A stretch of DNA of 64,000 bases from Diphasiastrum complanatum (taxonomy: Eukaryota; Streptophyta; Lycopodiopsida; Lycopodiales; Lycopodiaceae), in contig CM055099.1 in assembly GCA_029204225.1 (NCBI GenBank), forward strand, positions 43,975,546 to 44,039,545, written 5' to 3'. The position numbers were made by a program, and so were the translations under genes. Positions 10,271 to 21,076 of the stretch are shown one piece after another (the first letter of the stretch is position 1; the number at the start of each line of letters is the position of its first letter). The notes beneath the pieces were generated by a model. That model was not told the DNA's origin. It searched no databases and worked only from the letters and a program-made list of their open reading frames with translations.

Positions 10271-13200
10271 AAGGCTTACAAAGATTGGAGAACATGGAGA
10301 AGGGCTACCTTTCGTCGAAATTTTGGATTGGATCCATGGAAATTCTCTTCCAAGGTGGATAGCAAGTGTGCAAGTGGATCTACTATCCTAGTTTCAATTT
10401 GCATGATGCTAAGGTCCATTACTCTTGGGATTCTTTGTGGTTTTATGGGGAATTCTCCTTGAAGGCCAATTTGTGATGCTTTTTTGGAGCTTTTTCATGT
10501 GTGGATCAAATCTTTGGTAGATCTGAATTTTCTAGCAAATGATGAAATTAATGATGCATGTCGGTTCTCTCCAATGATTTATGATTCTAGGCTATGTTTT
10601 GGTCAAAATTGCTTGGTTTTTCATGCTTTTTGGCACAAAATAGATAGTAAGAACCAAAATCCAGCAAGATCAAATCAGTTAGATGGTTTTAATTCTGTAA
10701 ATTGGTTTGCATGTGTTAGAGAAAGAGTTGTATGTCATGAATTTCCACTTTATGGTGATGAAAAAACCAGAAAATAGCCAAAAATCATCATTTTTGCTTG
10801 TTCGAGTGGTTGCAAAACACCATGACGAGCTTGTAAAGTGGTGGAACAAATCTTTTGAAGTTCTCCCTAAAGTTAGAACCAAGAATCCCAGCAATTGAAC
10901 TTGTAGGAAGTCAGAAAAGTTCAAAAAATGACCATTTTTGGTGATTTTTGGGGGATGGATCTCTACAAATCCATAAGGAGATCATTCTAGAACTAATTAC
11001 AGCATGATTAACATTCCTTTTACCTTCCCAGCAAGCTATCAGACCTGTGAATTGATGGTCGGTGGCTTATGCACCATCTCCATCAAGTTTGAAGCTATTT
11101 TGACTTTTACAAATCAAGAAATCTTCGTTCTCAGCCGTATCTTAGGATCCGTATGAATGCTTCATGGAAATCTAATAGGCTGTTTAAGACTGTTGATAAC
11201 ATCAAATTTGGGCTAGAATGAGTGTTTGCACGTTTTTGCATGATTTCTTCTTGTGGAAGTGCGCCCGAGTATTGATTTTCTGACACTCTGATCTCGCACG
11301 TGTGACGCCTAGGTGGCAGGCTGACATGGCAAGCATCTTGTTCACTTGGTCTCCCTCTGTATTGAGCTTTACAGCACCCAATTTGGTGTCATGTAGCCAA
11401 AGTTATGATTATCTGAAGTTTTGCAGTTTTGTGAGTAAAATTTGCAAAATTTTGAATTGTTCTGATTGCATGCCAGTCATTTGCCTAATTTGTAGTACTG
11501 TGTTTGCATGGATTAGTTGCATGCTGATTCTTAAAGTGTTTCTGACATGCATGAGGGATTTACAATTGATTTGAGTGGTCATATGCATGTGCTCTGTCAG
11601 TTGGGTCACAAATCAGTGTTAATGGCTGGCAAATTCCGTGAAACTGAAGTTTACATAAAAAATTCTGTAATGACATTTATGACTGATATAGTGTGCTTTG
11701 CATGCCACTTTGACATTGGGTTAGTAATATTAGGAATCGGACAATGTTTCGATATTTCTGACTTCGATTGTCTTTTGTACTAACAATATTTTCACCAGAA
11801 TTTTTGAATTACGTAAAATAAAGCAAAATTTGAGTTTTTCAAAAAAAATCAAAATTTTGGTCATTATTTCGTTATCTATGGAATCAGTTTAGATTCGTGA
11901 ATTGATTAAACTGAGTTTATCAATCAAAATCGGTCACAATGTTTTTACTAAGTCTAAATTATAACCCGGTGATAGATAAGTTAAAATTGACAGAAGGAAC
12001 CGCAATGAATTGCCGACAATTTTTACTGTGTGTTTTTTTTTAAAACTTTTGGAGTTGGGAATGCCCAGATTGAAAGTTAAAATTTGAATTTTTTTCTCTT
12101 TTTGTTGAATTTTAAATTGGTTAAAATTTGAATTCAGTTACTTGTCTAATAGTTTTCTAATTGATGTTGATCGATAGAAATCAGTCAAGTGAACGTTTGT
12201 GCAAGATACTCGTTAAATTTGTATTAAAATCGTCAAACAATATGAAATGACCAGATTGGATGAGTAGCAATAGTATTCTTTTGGGATAAAATTCTATTTG
12301 GAGATCTGTTGGTTGCATAGCTTTCGGAAGAGAACCAACTAGGGTATAGAAATGATTGGATTTGGATCTGAAAGGAATTTTGGATAGCTTCAAAGTAAGA
12401 TGTCTAATTGGAACTTTTTGAATATGAGGAATTCTCTAGGGATTGTGACAATATGGAACTGGAACATGTTTGGAATTTGAATCATCATCTATAAGTAGTA
12501 TAGTAAAAGGTCAAAGCTTACTAATTCCATTTTTGATTGGAATAGAAGTAAGTTTGCAGAATTTAAGTCTGAGAGTTCTATATTGGATCAACCTAATTTT
12601 AGTTTAAGTACTAGGATCATAGAGGGGTTAATCAGTGGGAGAAATTATGTAATTAGAGGTAAGTGGGATTGGAAAACTACTGAGAGTGAATTTTATTCGT
12701 CTCAGAGATTTTTCAGATATGTTATTTACTCATGAGGAATAGAAAATATTTTGTAGCTGAGTTACAAGATCTCAGTGAGATATGTGAGTAACATGTGTGG
12801 GTTCTGGAGGAATCTACCAGATAAAAATGTGTTTATGTACTGAGTCATAGTGAGATTATTCACATATGTGTACGATTAATCTTGTATGAATCTACTGTGT
12901 ATTCTTGCAGAGTTAACAAATCTTTGTATAGAAGATTTATGGATTAACTTATAAATGATTTGGGTAAGAATCTAAATGTGGTGTTATACTAGTATAATTG
13001 AATTCTTCACCTAGACATTTCAGATTTCTGAATCATTGGCAATTAACTTGAGTAGTTGATTACTCCAGGATGAAGTTAATTGGTAAAACGATTAGTGTGA
13101 TGTGGATTCACCGGGAACTGATGGTTTTTGAACTATATTGCTTGTAAGACGCATGATTAGTGAATCATTTGGGTTCATCAGTTGAAATTATGTGCATTGG

Positions 13201-14489
13201 ATATACATTATTCTTGGTATAGAGTATTCCTTAGTTAAAGAATAGACTCAGCTCATTAGTGATTGTATCCCAGAGAGCTCAAATGGATAACAAATCATAA
13301 TGAATCCAAGAATAACAACTGAATTGATATTCAGTAGGACTTTGGATATCTAGATGTGATTCTGGATTGTAATCTAAAGTTTTTGTGGTTGAAGATGATT
13401 GTCATTTTGGTATGTGTTCAACCAGTTGTTTATAGAACTTGAATCTTACACTTCAGTTAAAGAATCATGTTTTGGAAGTATTCCTAAATCTAATATTTTC
13501 TTAATGGGAAGATTTTTGAAATGACTCTTACTTTTCCAAAGTTATGTTAGACATATACTCCAGTATCCTATAAATGATTAAGTATGATTTGGATTTCAGG
13601 AAATTATGATTGATGAATCATATGAATCTAAATATAAATAGATACTTAATTATTGTCAGAGGATTATAAGAAATAGTAATGATTCTTAAGTGTGATGATT
13701 AATTCTTGATCTATTATTTAAGTAAGAATTCAGATTAGGTGTTTTGAATCTCTCTACTCTAGTATTTTATTTGAGAACCTATGGATCTCACAGATCACAA
13801 GATAAGTATTCTATTTGTGGAGAATTTAATTTATCTAGTGGATGTTATTCTGCTATAGTTTATGGTCTGTAAATACTTGAATACAGTTCTTCATTTGATT
13901 GGATCTACAGTTATCTTAGGAGACAAACAAGTCTATTAAGATGAATGAATGTTATTTTCTTGCATTTGGTGCTAGAAACATGAGCATTTAACTCAAAAGA
14001 GTATCTGGGATACTCAGAGTTGAGTTTTAATCATTCTATATCTTAATGATTCTCCTAGAGATTCTAATTGTATAAATTATCATATCTTAGAATTTGGATT
14101 CTAAGGGTATTTGTACTTGAAAGCTAATGAATTATCTGTCAAAATTGTGAGTAGTTTCAGATTGTAATCATAATTACTTTATTATTTATTTAACTTTAAT
14201 CTCTTAAGTTAGGTTATTTCACCCAGTGTTTCATGTAAGTGCTTTACATGAAGGTGACGGTTCTAACTTGTGATGAATGTAACCCAGATGGAAAATTTAA
14301 AGTTTAGTGTACTTTTCAAACCTGAGTTGTACTCAAGAGCAGAGGTAATGATTTGAAATAGGGTTATTTCTGAGTACTTGCTTGATATGAAAGTCAGACT
14401 AAGGATAATGATTTTTTCGGTTAATATTGAAAGTTAAAGGAACTGTAATTCTTACCTGTTTAGAGAGCTTCTAAGGATAGAAGCAGTTT

Positions 14490-14502
14490 AAGGAGGGGAG
14501 AA
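14490..14502 (+). other. Polypurine tract of the LARD-like element
   Basis: AAGGAGGGGAGAA ends directly at the first base of the right LTR, the position required for plus-strand priming. Confidence 0.85.
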
Positions 14503-15014
14503 TGTTATGTCCATGGCCAGTAAGTAGGATTCAGTATACTCCTAGTCTTGGATACACGCGGTACTCTAGTAAATCAAGCTATTAGTTATGCCACGTCATA
14601 TTGGATGTGACCCGAAAGTAACTAATATCCTTGTGAGGCCCAGAACACAATAAATGGAGTTTAGACAAGGTATGAGACAGTGTATGCATGTGTAGAGTTA
14701 TATCAATAGCAATTCTATGAATAGGTAGTCCATGCTTAGGACTCTATTCTAGGTGAATCTATGTATGGGGAACTAAGGGCTATGCATGGCTATGTGCCCA
14801 GGTTGCTTTTGGCTCTATATATTGAGGCCAAACTCGCCCTATTCCTCATTGTGATCATTGATTCATTGCCAAGGTTTCACTCTACATTCATGCTTCTTAT
14901 CCCTTGGCTTGGGGGTGAAGCTTCTAGAGTTGATTGGTTGCTTTTACTTGGTTGGGTGGTTGCTCCATAGTGTGTTTTATCTTGTAAGCAGGATCTTAGG
15001 GAGCTTCCCTTATA
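14503..15014 (+). repeat. 3' LTR of the LARD-like element (512 bp, full length)
   Basis: It is homologous to 9834-10257 but complete. A TATA-like TATATATT lies at 14816-14823, inside the segment missing from the left LTR. A CT microsatellite starts about 35 bp downstream, at about 15050-15071. Confidence 0.85.
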
Positions 15015-15150
15015 CCCCCAACCAAGATCAATCTTCCAATTTATGCTATTCTCTCTCTCTCTCTCTCTCTCATCATTATGCTCTTTGCTTTGCCCCAAAC
15101 TCATCTCCCTATCTCTCTAAAGTTAGAAATAGTAAGCTCAAGAAATGTAA

Positions 15151-15496
15151 TGTTTTAGTTTGGTAGGTAGGCTATAGCTAGGAAGTCAGCCCGGGGCTTG
15201 TCCCGGGCTGATAACGAGAGTTTACCTATATATAGGCTAAAATGCCATGTAGAGGCCAATAGTGAAATCATGCATTTATTAGTTCTATGCCACGTGGCGT
15301 CTCCATGCAAGGGGGACCTTTGCTTGTTTTCTTTGTAATAAACGTGCTTTTGATTTGTGAGCTCCTCCATCACTTTGTTACTTGTGGATGTTGTTTATGG
15401 TTTCGATGGTGGGCAATCAGTTGGTGATTGAATCTTTGATATGCACTCTCCACTAGATCCAAATTTTCGCATAGAATGTTAACTTGGTATCAGAGC
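15151..15496 (+). repeat. LTR remnant followed by a primer binding site
   Basis: The segment has the order of a plant LTR: a possible TG start at 15151, a palindromic TATA box CCTATATATAGG at 15225-15236, an AATAAA-like signal near 15337, and TGGTATCAGAGC at 15485-15496 just after its probable end. A perfect 10-bp hairpin (TCAGCCCGGG at 15186-15195 with its complement at 15202-15211) lies upstream of the TATA box. No gag is readable downstream, so this is a relic. The left edge is approximate. Confidence 0.55.
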
Positions 15497-17184
15497 TTCA
15501 GGCTGTGGAGAAACGTGCACTATCGAAGCCCTTGGAAGAGCGATTCCTTCGACGATAGCATAAGAATTTGAAGGGCAAGGGCAAAGGCACTCTTCTTTTC
15601 TTTAAAGATCTTCATTGGGAAATTCGATGAAAGGGCCCTGCATGTGCAATTCATTTTGAAGGGAAGAGTTTCTTCAGATGAAAAAACAGTTCAATTATGA
15701 ACTATTTTCCTAAAGTCCACTTGGAGATGTATATCTTTGGTTAGGAAGGGGCTTTTGGGGTCAAATGAGGGCCAAATTGGAACTTGTAAAAGCCTGCACA
15801 AAGTTGACGGACAGAGTGACGACATCGTCAGCGAGAAATGCATTTTGACGCATTCCTGACACCATTCTATGGAGCGGAAGATAAGTGACTTAATGAGGTA
15901 AGATTTTCGCTATTTGGTGACCGGAGTGCCAAATTAAGCGTTGTAAGTCTGCGTGACAAGTTTAGGAAAAGGCATGAGCCTATAGTAAGATGCTCTAGAG
16001 AAGTTCCCAAGTGTTTTTGCTTAATCACAATATATTGTGAGAGAGAGCGGAAAGGGCGGAATTGCATTGGAGTTTAGATGCAAATGGGCTGAATGGATCC
16101 TCATACTTCTCAACCTACACTTTCCATCCTCGTACTTCTAAACCTACACTTTTTTCATGTTACAATAACATGCCATCAACTTCTACCAAAGGTTTGCAAC
16201 TTGGCCATTCATAGGTTGCTTTTGTCGAGTCACGGGAGTGGTGAGAGAGAGATAGAGGCACACTATATTTGGTTGCATTGCTTTCCTCCCAACCACTACC
16301 AGACATAGTAGAAGGCAACAATTTGAGGGAACCGAACAAAATGAAGGTGAGCAACAACCGTCGCTCGAAAATCAGCTCGTCGCTCGGATGTTTTGGCTCG
16401 GAGAAGAGTAAACCCTTCACTTGCATGGGGGCAAAACTTCCCTTTTTGGTTACAATGATTAACATGTGAAGGTGTGGTGGGTCCATGCTCCTCACCCAAA
16501 CTAGTGCATGCACATAATTTTCCTTCACGATTTCTCCGCATTGCTTGCTGCCTGGCGCTCCTCCCTCTCTTTGCGGCTCTCTTCGGCAAAATTCTCCTCT
16601 GACAGGTATAATTATATACCTTGCTTCGATAGCCTTTTCAGCAAGCGGATCATCAAACGTTTGTGGCTAACACTCTCAGATAAGAAGCTGAATTTGAGCT
16701 TTCTTTTTGGGCTTGAACCTTTGTTTTCATGTTTGCTCGTTTCTGTCCTGCATTGTCATGGCTATTGTTACATTTATGAAGATCTAGTTTCATCTTTTCG
16801 GAATCAAGATGTTCATCGATTGATGTTCTACTACGGATCTGATTTTCTTTGACCGAAGATATCTTACCTTCAATAAGTTGCAGCGCCCATTGCACTCAAT
16901 TATTAGAAGAGACATGCTTTTTGAAACTTTAGAATGAATAATTTGCCGGATAAGCATGAACTGCCTGTTGATGCAATTAATTTGCTCAGGTCGACGTCGT
17001 TTGTTCTCACCTTTCCACATTCCAGTTTGATATGCCTTTCCAATCCATGCATGAGTGAGGGTCTTAGGTTTTTCTATTGTGAAGCATTTTGTGTTCTCAT
17101 ATGTGATCTACTTGCGATTAAAAATTTGGCTAGTTTGGTTGATTGAACTTTTTCCTCAGTGGCTAGAGTTGAATGCATGATGGC
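15497..17184. other. No supported gene; possible leader of the LTR relic
   Basis: ORFs here are short, overlap on both strands and show no family motif. The right part (about 16500-17160) has mixed composition with possible splice-like signals, but I could not assemble a protein from it. Confidence 0.45.
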
Positions 17185-17495
17185 CATAGTTGCACCCGCG
17201 CATCGCGAATCGTGAATAGCAATTTTAAATACTTTTTTTTTTGCTTAAAAAATCCCCCACACAGTACTGGTGCTCTCTGTGTCGTTCAGAACTGCAAAAA
17301 AAATTGTATAGGAACTTTTACGCCTTTTTTTGAGTTTAGGGTTTGTATTTTGAGGCCCCATACAACTTTTTTGCAGTTTTGAACTATACAGAGGGCACCA
17401 GTACTGTATGGGGGATTTTTTGAGCAAATTTAATTTTTTTTGATTCGCTGCAGCGTAGTGCGATACCCTCAGAATCGCGATTCACTGCAACTATG
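17185..17495. mobile_element. Foldback MITE, CATAGTTGCA family, 311 bp
   Basis: It begins CATAGTTGCA and ends TGCAACTATG, a perfect 10-bp terminal inverted repeat. Inside lies a second long inverted repeat: about 55 bp starting AAAAAATCCCCCACACAG near 17246 is matched almost throughout by the complement of about 17370-17425. The whole element can therefore fold into one hairpin with a loop near 17320-17340. Subterminal GATTCGCGAATC-like words link it to the larger elements at 17804 and 18716. It has no clear target duplication and no coding sequence. Confidence 0.7.
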
Positions 17496-17504
17496 AATCT
17501 CAGA

Positions 17505-17739
17505 CATGAGGGTCCGGGCCGGACGCGGGCAATCCGCGTCCGCGTCCGGCGTCCGGACCCGGACACGTGCGACCCCCGGACGCGGGGTCGGACACGTCCA
17601 TTTTTTATTTTTATTTTTTTAAGCCTATTAACACTAAGAAAATTAAAAAAAAAAAAGCGGACGCGTCCGGACCCCCGGACGCACCGCTGGCGCGTCCGGG
17701 TCTGGACGCGGACGCGGACATGGACTGCGTCTGGACCTG
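17505..17739. mobile_element. GC-rich palindromic-word foldback element, 235 bp
   Basis: Two GC-rich blocks full of GGACGCG, CGCGTCC and TCCGGA words (about 17505-17600 and 17655-17739) flank an AT-rich core, and the blocks are roughly inverted copies. The termini CATGAGGGTCC and GGACCTG are imperfectly complementary. Flanking 8-mers ATCTCAGA (17497-17504) and TGTTCAGA (17740-17747) agree at 5 of 8 positions, a possible worn target duplication. ORFs reading through this block on both strands are low-complexity and not genes. Confidence 0.5.
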
Positions 17740-17795
17740 TGTTCAGACGCACCATCCACTTCCTTAGGATATATATTTTATATATAAAAATGTAT

Positions 17796-18715
17796 GTATA
17801 TAGCATAGTTGCAGCGAATCGTGATTCGCTGGGACTGCGATTCGCGGGTCGCGATTCTGTGAATCGCGATTTTGCGAATCGCGATTCGCGACCCAGAATC
17901 GCAAAAAAAAAAAAAAAAAAATTTTTTTTTTTTTTTGGGAAAAATAGCTTATTGCTGAAATTTTTTTAGGGGATCAATGGTCAAACCAGCGTTTTGCCTC
18001 TCATAAGTGCAGTAGATGAGGCACAAACAGATCTTATTTTCAGTAGCTATCCGGTTGTCATTTGCTCTGGTTTTCAGTAAATGTTAATGCTACAGTTTGG
18101 ACTATCAACTGTATGGATGATGATCACTTTTGCAATTGGTTCACTGGAGATGTGAGTGCAATGTACATACAGTTGGGGGCATAAATATTGGGCCCTTCTC
18201 GGCGCGCATTTGGACCCCATTTTTATCTAAGGGGGGCGGTGGCATTTTTATCTACAGTGTCTATATAGCAAGAAGCTCTAGGGGGTTCGGGGGACAGTAG
18301 CCCCCCGGGAAACAGGGGGTACCGCCCCCCGAGAAACGGGGGGTTCGGGGGGCGGTAGCCCCCTGGTGGGGGGTTTGTGGGGCAACGCCCCCCAACGGCG
18401 GGGTCCGGGGGCTACCGGTAGACCCCGGCCCCGACGGTAAGGCCTCTTCATGACTTGGCCTTCCAACTCCCCGAGTGAAAACACACTTTTTGGTGTTTCG
18501 CACCCGAAACAGTCGGCAAACTACACAACCATAATCCCCTCGATCAGAGCTTTCATCTGATACCCATATTGCCTAAAAAAATTTCAAAAAAAAAAAAAAA
18601 ACAAAAATCGATTCTACACGATTCTGGGAAAATCCCGAATCGCGAATCGGAATCGCGATTCTGATCGCGATTCTGAATCGCGATTCGGGAATCGCGCTGC
18701 AACTATGGTATATAG
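17796..18715. mobile_element. hAT-like non-autonomous element 1 with 8-bp duplication GTATATAG
   Basis: The element proper is 17804-18707 (904 bp). It starts CATAGTTGCAGCG and ends with the complement, CGCTGCAACTATG. GTATATAG flanks it on both sides (17796-17803 and 18708-18715). An 8-bp duplication is typical of the hAT superfamily. Both ends consist of repeated GATTCGCGAATC-like words. An A-run meeting a T-run lies at about 17904-17937, and G/C-run repeats of the form GGGGGTTCGGGGG with CCCCCC partners fill 18228-18440. No transposase is encoded, so it would move only with help in trans. Confidence 0.7.
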
Positions 18716-19199
18716 CATAGATGCACCAAATCGCGATTCGCTGGGTCTGCGATTCGCGATTCTGCGAGTCGCGATTCGCGACCCAAAATCGCCAAATATA
18801 TATATATATATATTTTTTTTGGAAAAATAGCTCATGGCTGAAATTTTTTTAGGGTATCAATGGTCAAACCAGCGTTTTGCCTCTCAGAAGTACAGCAGAT
18901 GAGGCACAAACAAATCTTATTTTCAATAACTATTCGGTTGTCATTTGCTCTGGTTTTCAGTAAATGTTAATGCTACAGTTTGGACTATCAATTGTATGAA
19001 TGATGATCACTTTTGCAATCGTTTCACCGGAGGTGTGAGTGCAATGTACATACAGTTGGGGGCATAAATATTGGGCCCTTCTCGGCGCGCATAGGGGGGC
19101 GGTAGCATTTTTATCTACAGTGTCTATATAGCAGGAAGCTCTAGGGGGTTCGGGGGGGGTAGCCCCCCGGGAAATAGGGGGGGGTTCGGGGAGCGGTAG

Positions 19200-19557
19200 T
19201 GTTACGAGCTCGTAACCAGTGCCGAACCCTAGAGAACACAGATAGGTCAGATACCACAGTCAGGGTCGTGTCCAGCGTACATGACCAACAGGGCAAGACA
19301 GTGTGAGTAGTGTGCCTCAGCACGGTCCATAGCCATGGCGGGCCTAACACAGCCTAGGGACCCTGTCAGCAGGATAGGGCCCCCAGTTGGGTCCCGACGT
19401 GCAGTCGGCCACGTCAGTGCCACGTGGCCGACACTTGGCAGTAGCATGCTACCAGTCCTCACACTGGGCTAGGAGGGGCTTACTCTATATCAGGGAGTAG
19501 GCAAGGTTGGGTGGATCAGTTAGTGTTTACCCTACTGTGGTGTTGGGATCTATTACA
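19200..19557 (+). repeat. 5' LTR of the gypsy element (358 bp)
   Basis: It starts TG and ends CA. The first 17 bases include the perfect palindrome GTTACGAGCTCGTAAC (19201-19216). A second inverted repeat (GTCGGCCACGT at 19404-19414 and its complement at 19422-19432) contains the G-box-like CACGTGGC. A TATA-like CTATATC lies near 19484. Confidence 0.95.
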
Positions 19558-19558
19558 C

Positions 19559-19571
19559 TGGTATCAGAGCC
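19559..19571 (+). other. Primer binding site of the gypsy element
   Basis: TGGTATCAGAGCC lies one base after the left LTR and matches the plant initiator-Met tRNA 3' end. Confidence 0.95.
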
Positions 19572-20300
19572 ATCTCCATCCTAGGGAGTTAGGAGCAGCA
19601 GTAGAGAAAGCTATCAGAAGATAGGAAGTGTTTCTCAGATTCTCAGAGAGGAATAGAGGAGGAGGATCGCTGTAGGAGCAGCCTTCAAACTTCTGATTTT
19701 CACTAAGAAATAGGTAACTCGTTGGGAAAAACAGTTGTTTCTCACTGAGTTCAGAGGATTCTCTATAGTTTTCCCAGCGAAATTAGAGTAGGAAGAAGCC
19801 AGCACCTCCATCGCTGTACAGTCAGAGACCTGCATCTGATTTCCAGGGAAAAAGTTACTGGTTCTCAGCGAGTTTGAAGCCAAAAAAGAGGAGCAGGGCC
19901 AGCGCTGCCAGTGCTTCTGAAAATCTGGTTTTTGGACAAGTTTTTGGGCCCCAACGTCAGAGATTTGGAGCAAGAGGATTCCTACCAGATCAGCGAGTAG
20001 GAGACTTCTGAAATTTCAGAATTCAGAAGGGTTTTTGGACTTCAGATTTGCCATTTTGTGGACAAATTGAGATGCTGTCAGACCAGCGAGGGGGGATAGC
20101 AAAAGTTTCAGATCTTGTTGCACATTTTCCAACCTCAAATCAGATTGAGAAAGAAGCTGAGAAGGGCTTTTCTGTATTCTCTCTGTGGAAGTACAGTTCT
20201 TAGAAAGAGCTAAGTTTCCTTTCCCTTGTACAGTTGTAAATTAGTCTTTTAGACTTTTTTTTCCTTCAAAAGTTAAGGTAGCTCTCTTTCAGTTCCGAAG
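19572..20300 (+). other. Untranslated leader of the gypsy element
   Basis: About 730 bp lie between the PBS and the gag ATG, with no long ORF on the plus strand. Such leaders usually carry packaging and dimerisation signals in this family; none can be pointed to here. Confidence 0.7.
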
Positions 20301-21074
20301 ATGACCACTCCTCAGGGACCTGATCAACCCCCGGAGAGAGGCTTCGACGAACTTGAAACAGAAGCCTTGGCTTACAGAAAAGGGAAGGAACCCATGGAAG
20401 TAGAAGAACAGGAACAGTTCGCCAAAGAACTCGACGAACTGGTTACCAAGGAGCAGTTCCTCCAATTGGTAACAGAAGTGGATGAACTGAAGTTGGCATT
20501 AGCCAATTTCAAGTCCAGTGTGGACGACTCGTTCGCTGAACTCAAAAACTTGATTTTGAGTTCCGCGAAAGGAAGCCTTCCCTCCACTTCTCAGTTATCG
20601 CCTTCTCCACTTCCATCAGTTTCGGGTGAGACTTTACGGTCTCACCCCAGTGTTTTTAAAGATTTAAAGCCTCCTACTTTCAATGGGGAAGAGAAGGATA
20701 GAAATGCAGATATTCTACAAACCTTCCTCAGCAAATGGAAGAACATTCATGCTCTTAAACAGACCCCTGACCATTTGCAAGCAATTGAGGCCAGTCTTTC
20801 TTTAGGGCCTATGGCCTATAAGTGGTGGTTAAATCTCCAGGAGACTGGGCAGACTCCCCGGTCATGGAAAGCTTTTGAAGAAGCTTTCCTAAGAGAATTT
20901 CTACCAGAAAATGAACTGGATAGAGCCTGGGAAGCCTGGGAAAGAACAGTAATGGATAAATCCCTCGTCCAATATATCTCGCAGTATCGAGAAGCAATTT
21001 TAAAGATTAAAAATATGGATGACTATCAAAAAATCAGGGGATTTGTCCGTGGCCTCAAAGATGAATATAAGTAG
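20301..21074 (+). pseudogene. gag (capsid part) of the gypsy element, ended early by a frameshift
   Basis: The first ATG after the leader opens a 257-codon frame. An acidic N-terminus (residues 1-45) and a coiled-coil-like stretch (about 40-95, KEQFLQLVTEVDELKLALAN) come first. The retrotransposon Gag capsid domain follows (about 115-255; landmarks LKPPTFNGEEKD, YKWWLNLQ, FLREFLPENELDRAW). The capsid protein forms the cytoplasmic particle around element RNA. Homology continues in a different frame immediately after the TAG at 21072, so a single-base loss at about 21071 both shifts the frame and exposes the stop. No slippery heptamer is evident at the site, so programmed frameshifting is less likely than mutation. 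Confidence 0.9.
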
Positions 21075-21076
21075 AG

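Larger units (their letters stand above)
9829..15019 (+). mobile_element. LARD-like non-coding LTR retrotransposon with CCCCC target duplication
   Basis: Two LTRs (9834-10257 and 14503-15014) flank a 4.2-kb interior. The five bases on each side are CCCCC (9829-9833 and 15015-15019), a perfect 5-bp target duplication. A PBS follows the left LTR and a purine-rich tract precedes the right one, so all signals for reverse transcription in trans are present. The interior has no long ORF and none of the gag, RT or integrase motifs, which matches the large retrotransposon derivative (LARD) class. It would depend on proteins from another element. Extreme decay of a once-coding element is the alternative, but the well preserved LTRs argue against it. 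Confidence 0.8.

Noticed and set aside
10484-10777. 97-codon ORF inside the LARD as a gag remnant
   Set aside because: No capsid or zinc-knuckle landmark; the length is expected by chance.
17384-17969. Long overlapping ORFs on both strands (158 aa + and 140 aa -)
   Set aside because: They run through the GC-rich palindromic words and poly-A/T runs; both translations are low-complexity Arg/Pro/Asp text.
19559-19571. tRNA-like sequence
   Set aside because: It is a primer binding site only; no cloverleaf can be formed around it. The same holds for the other PBS copies.
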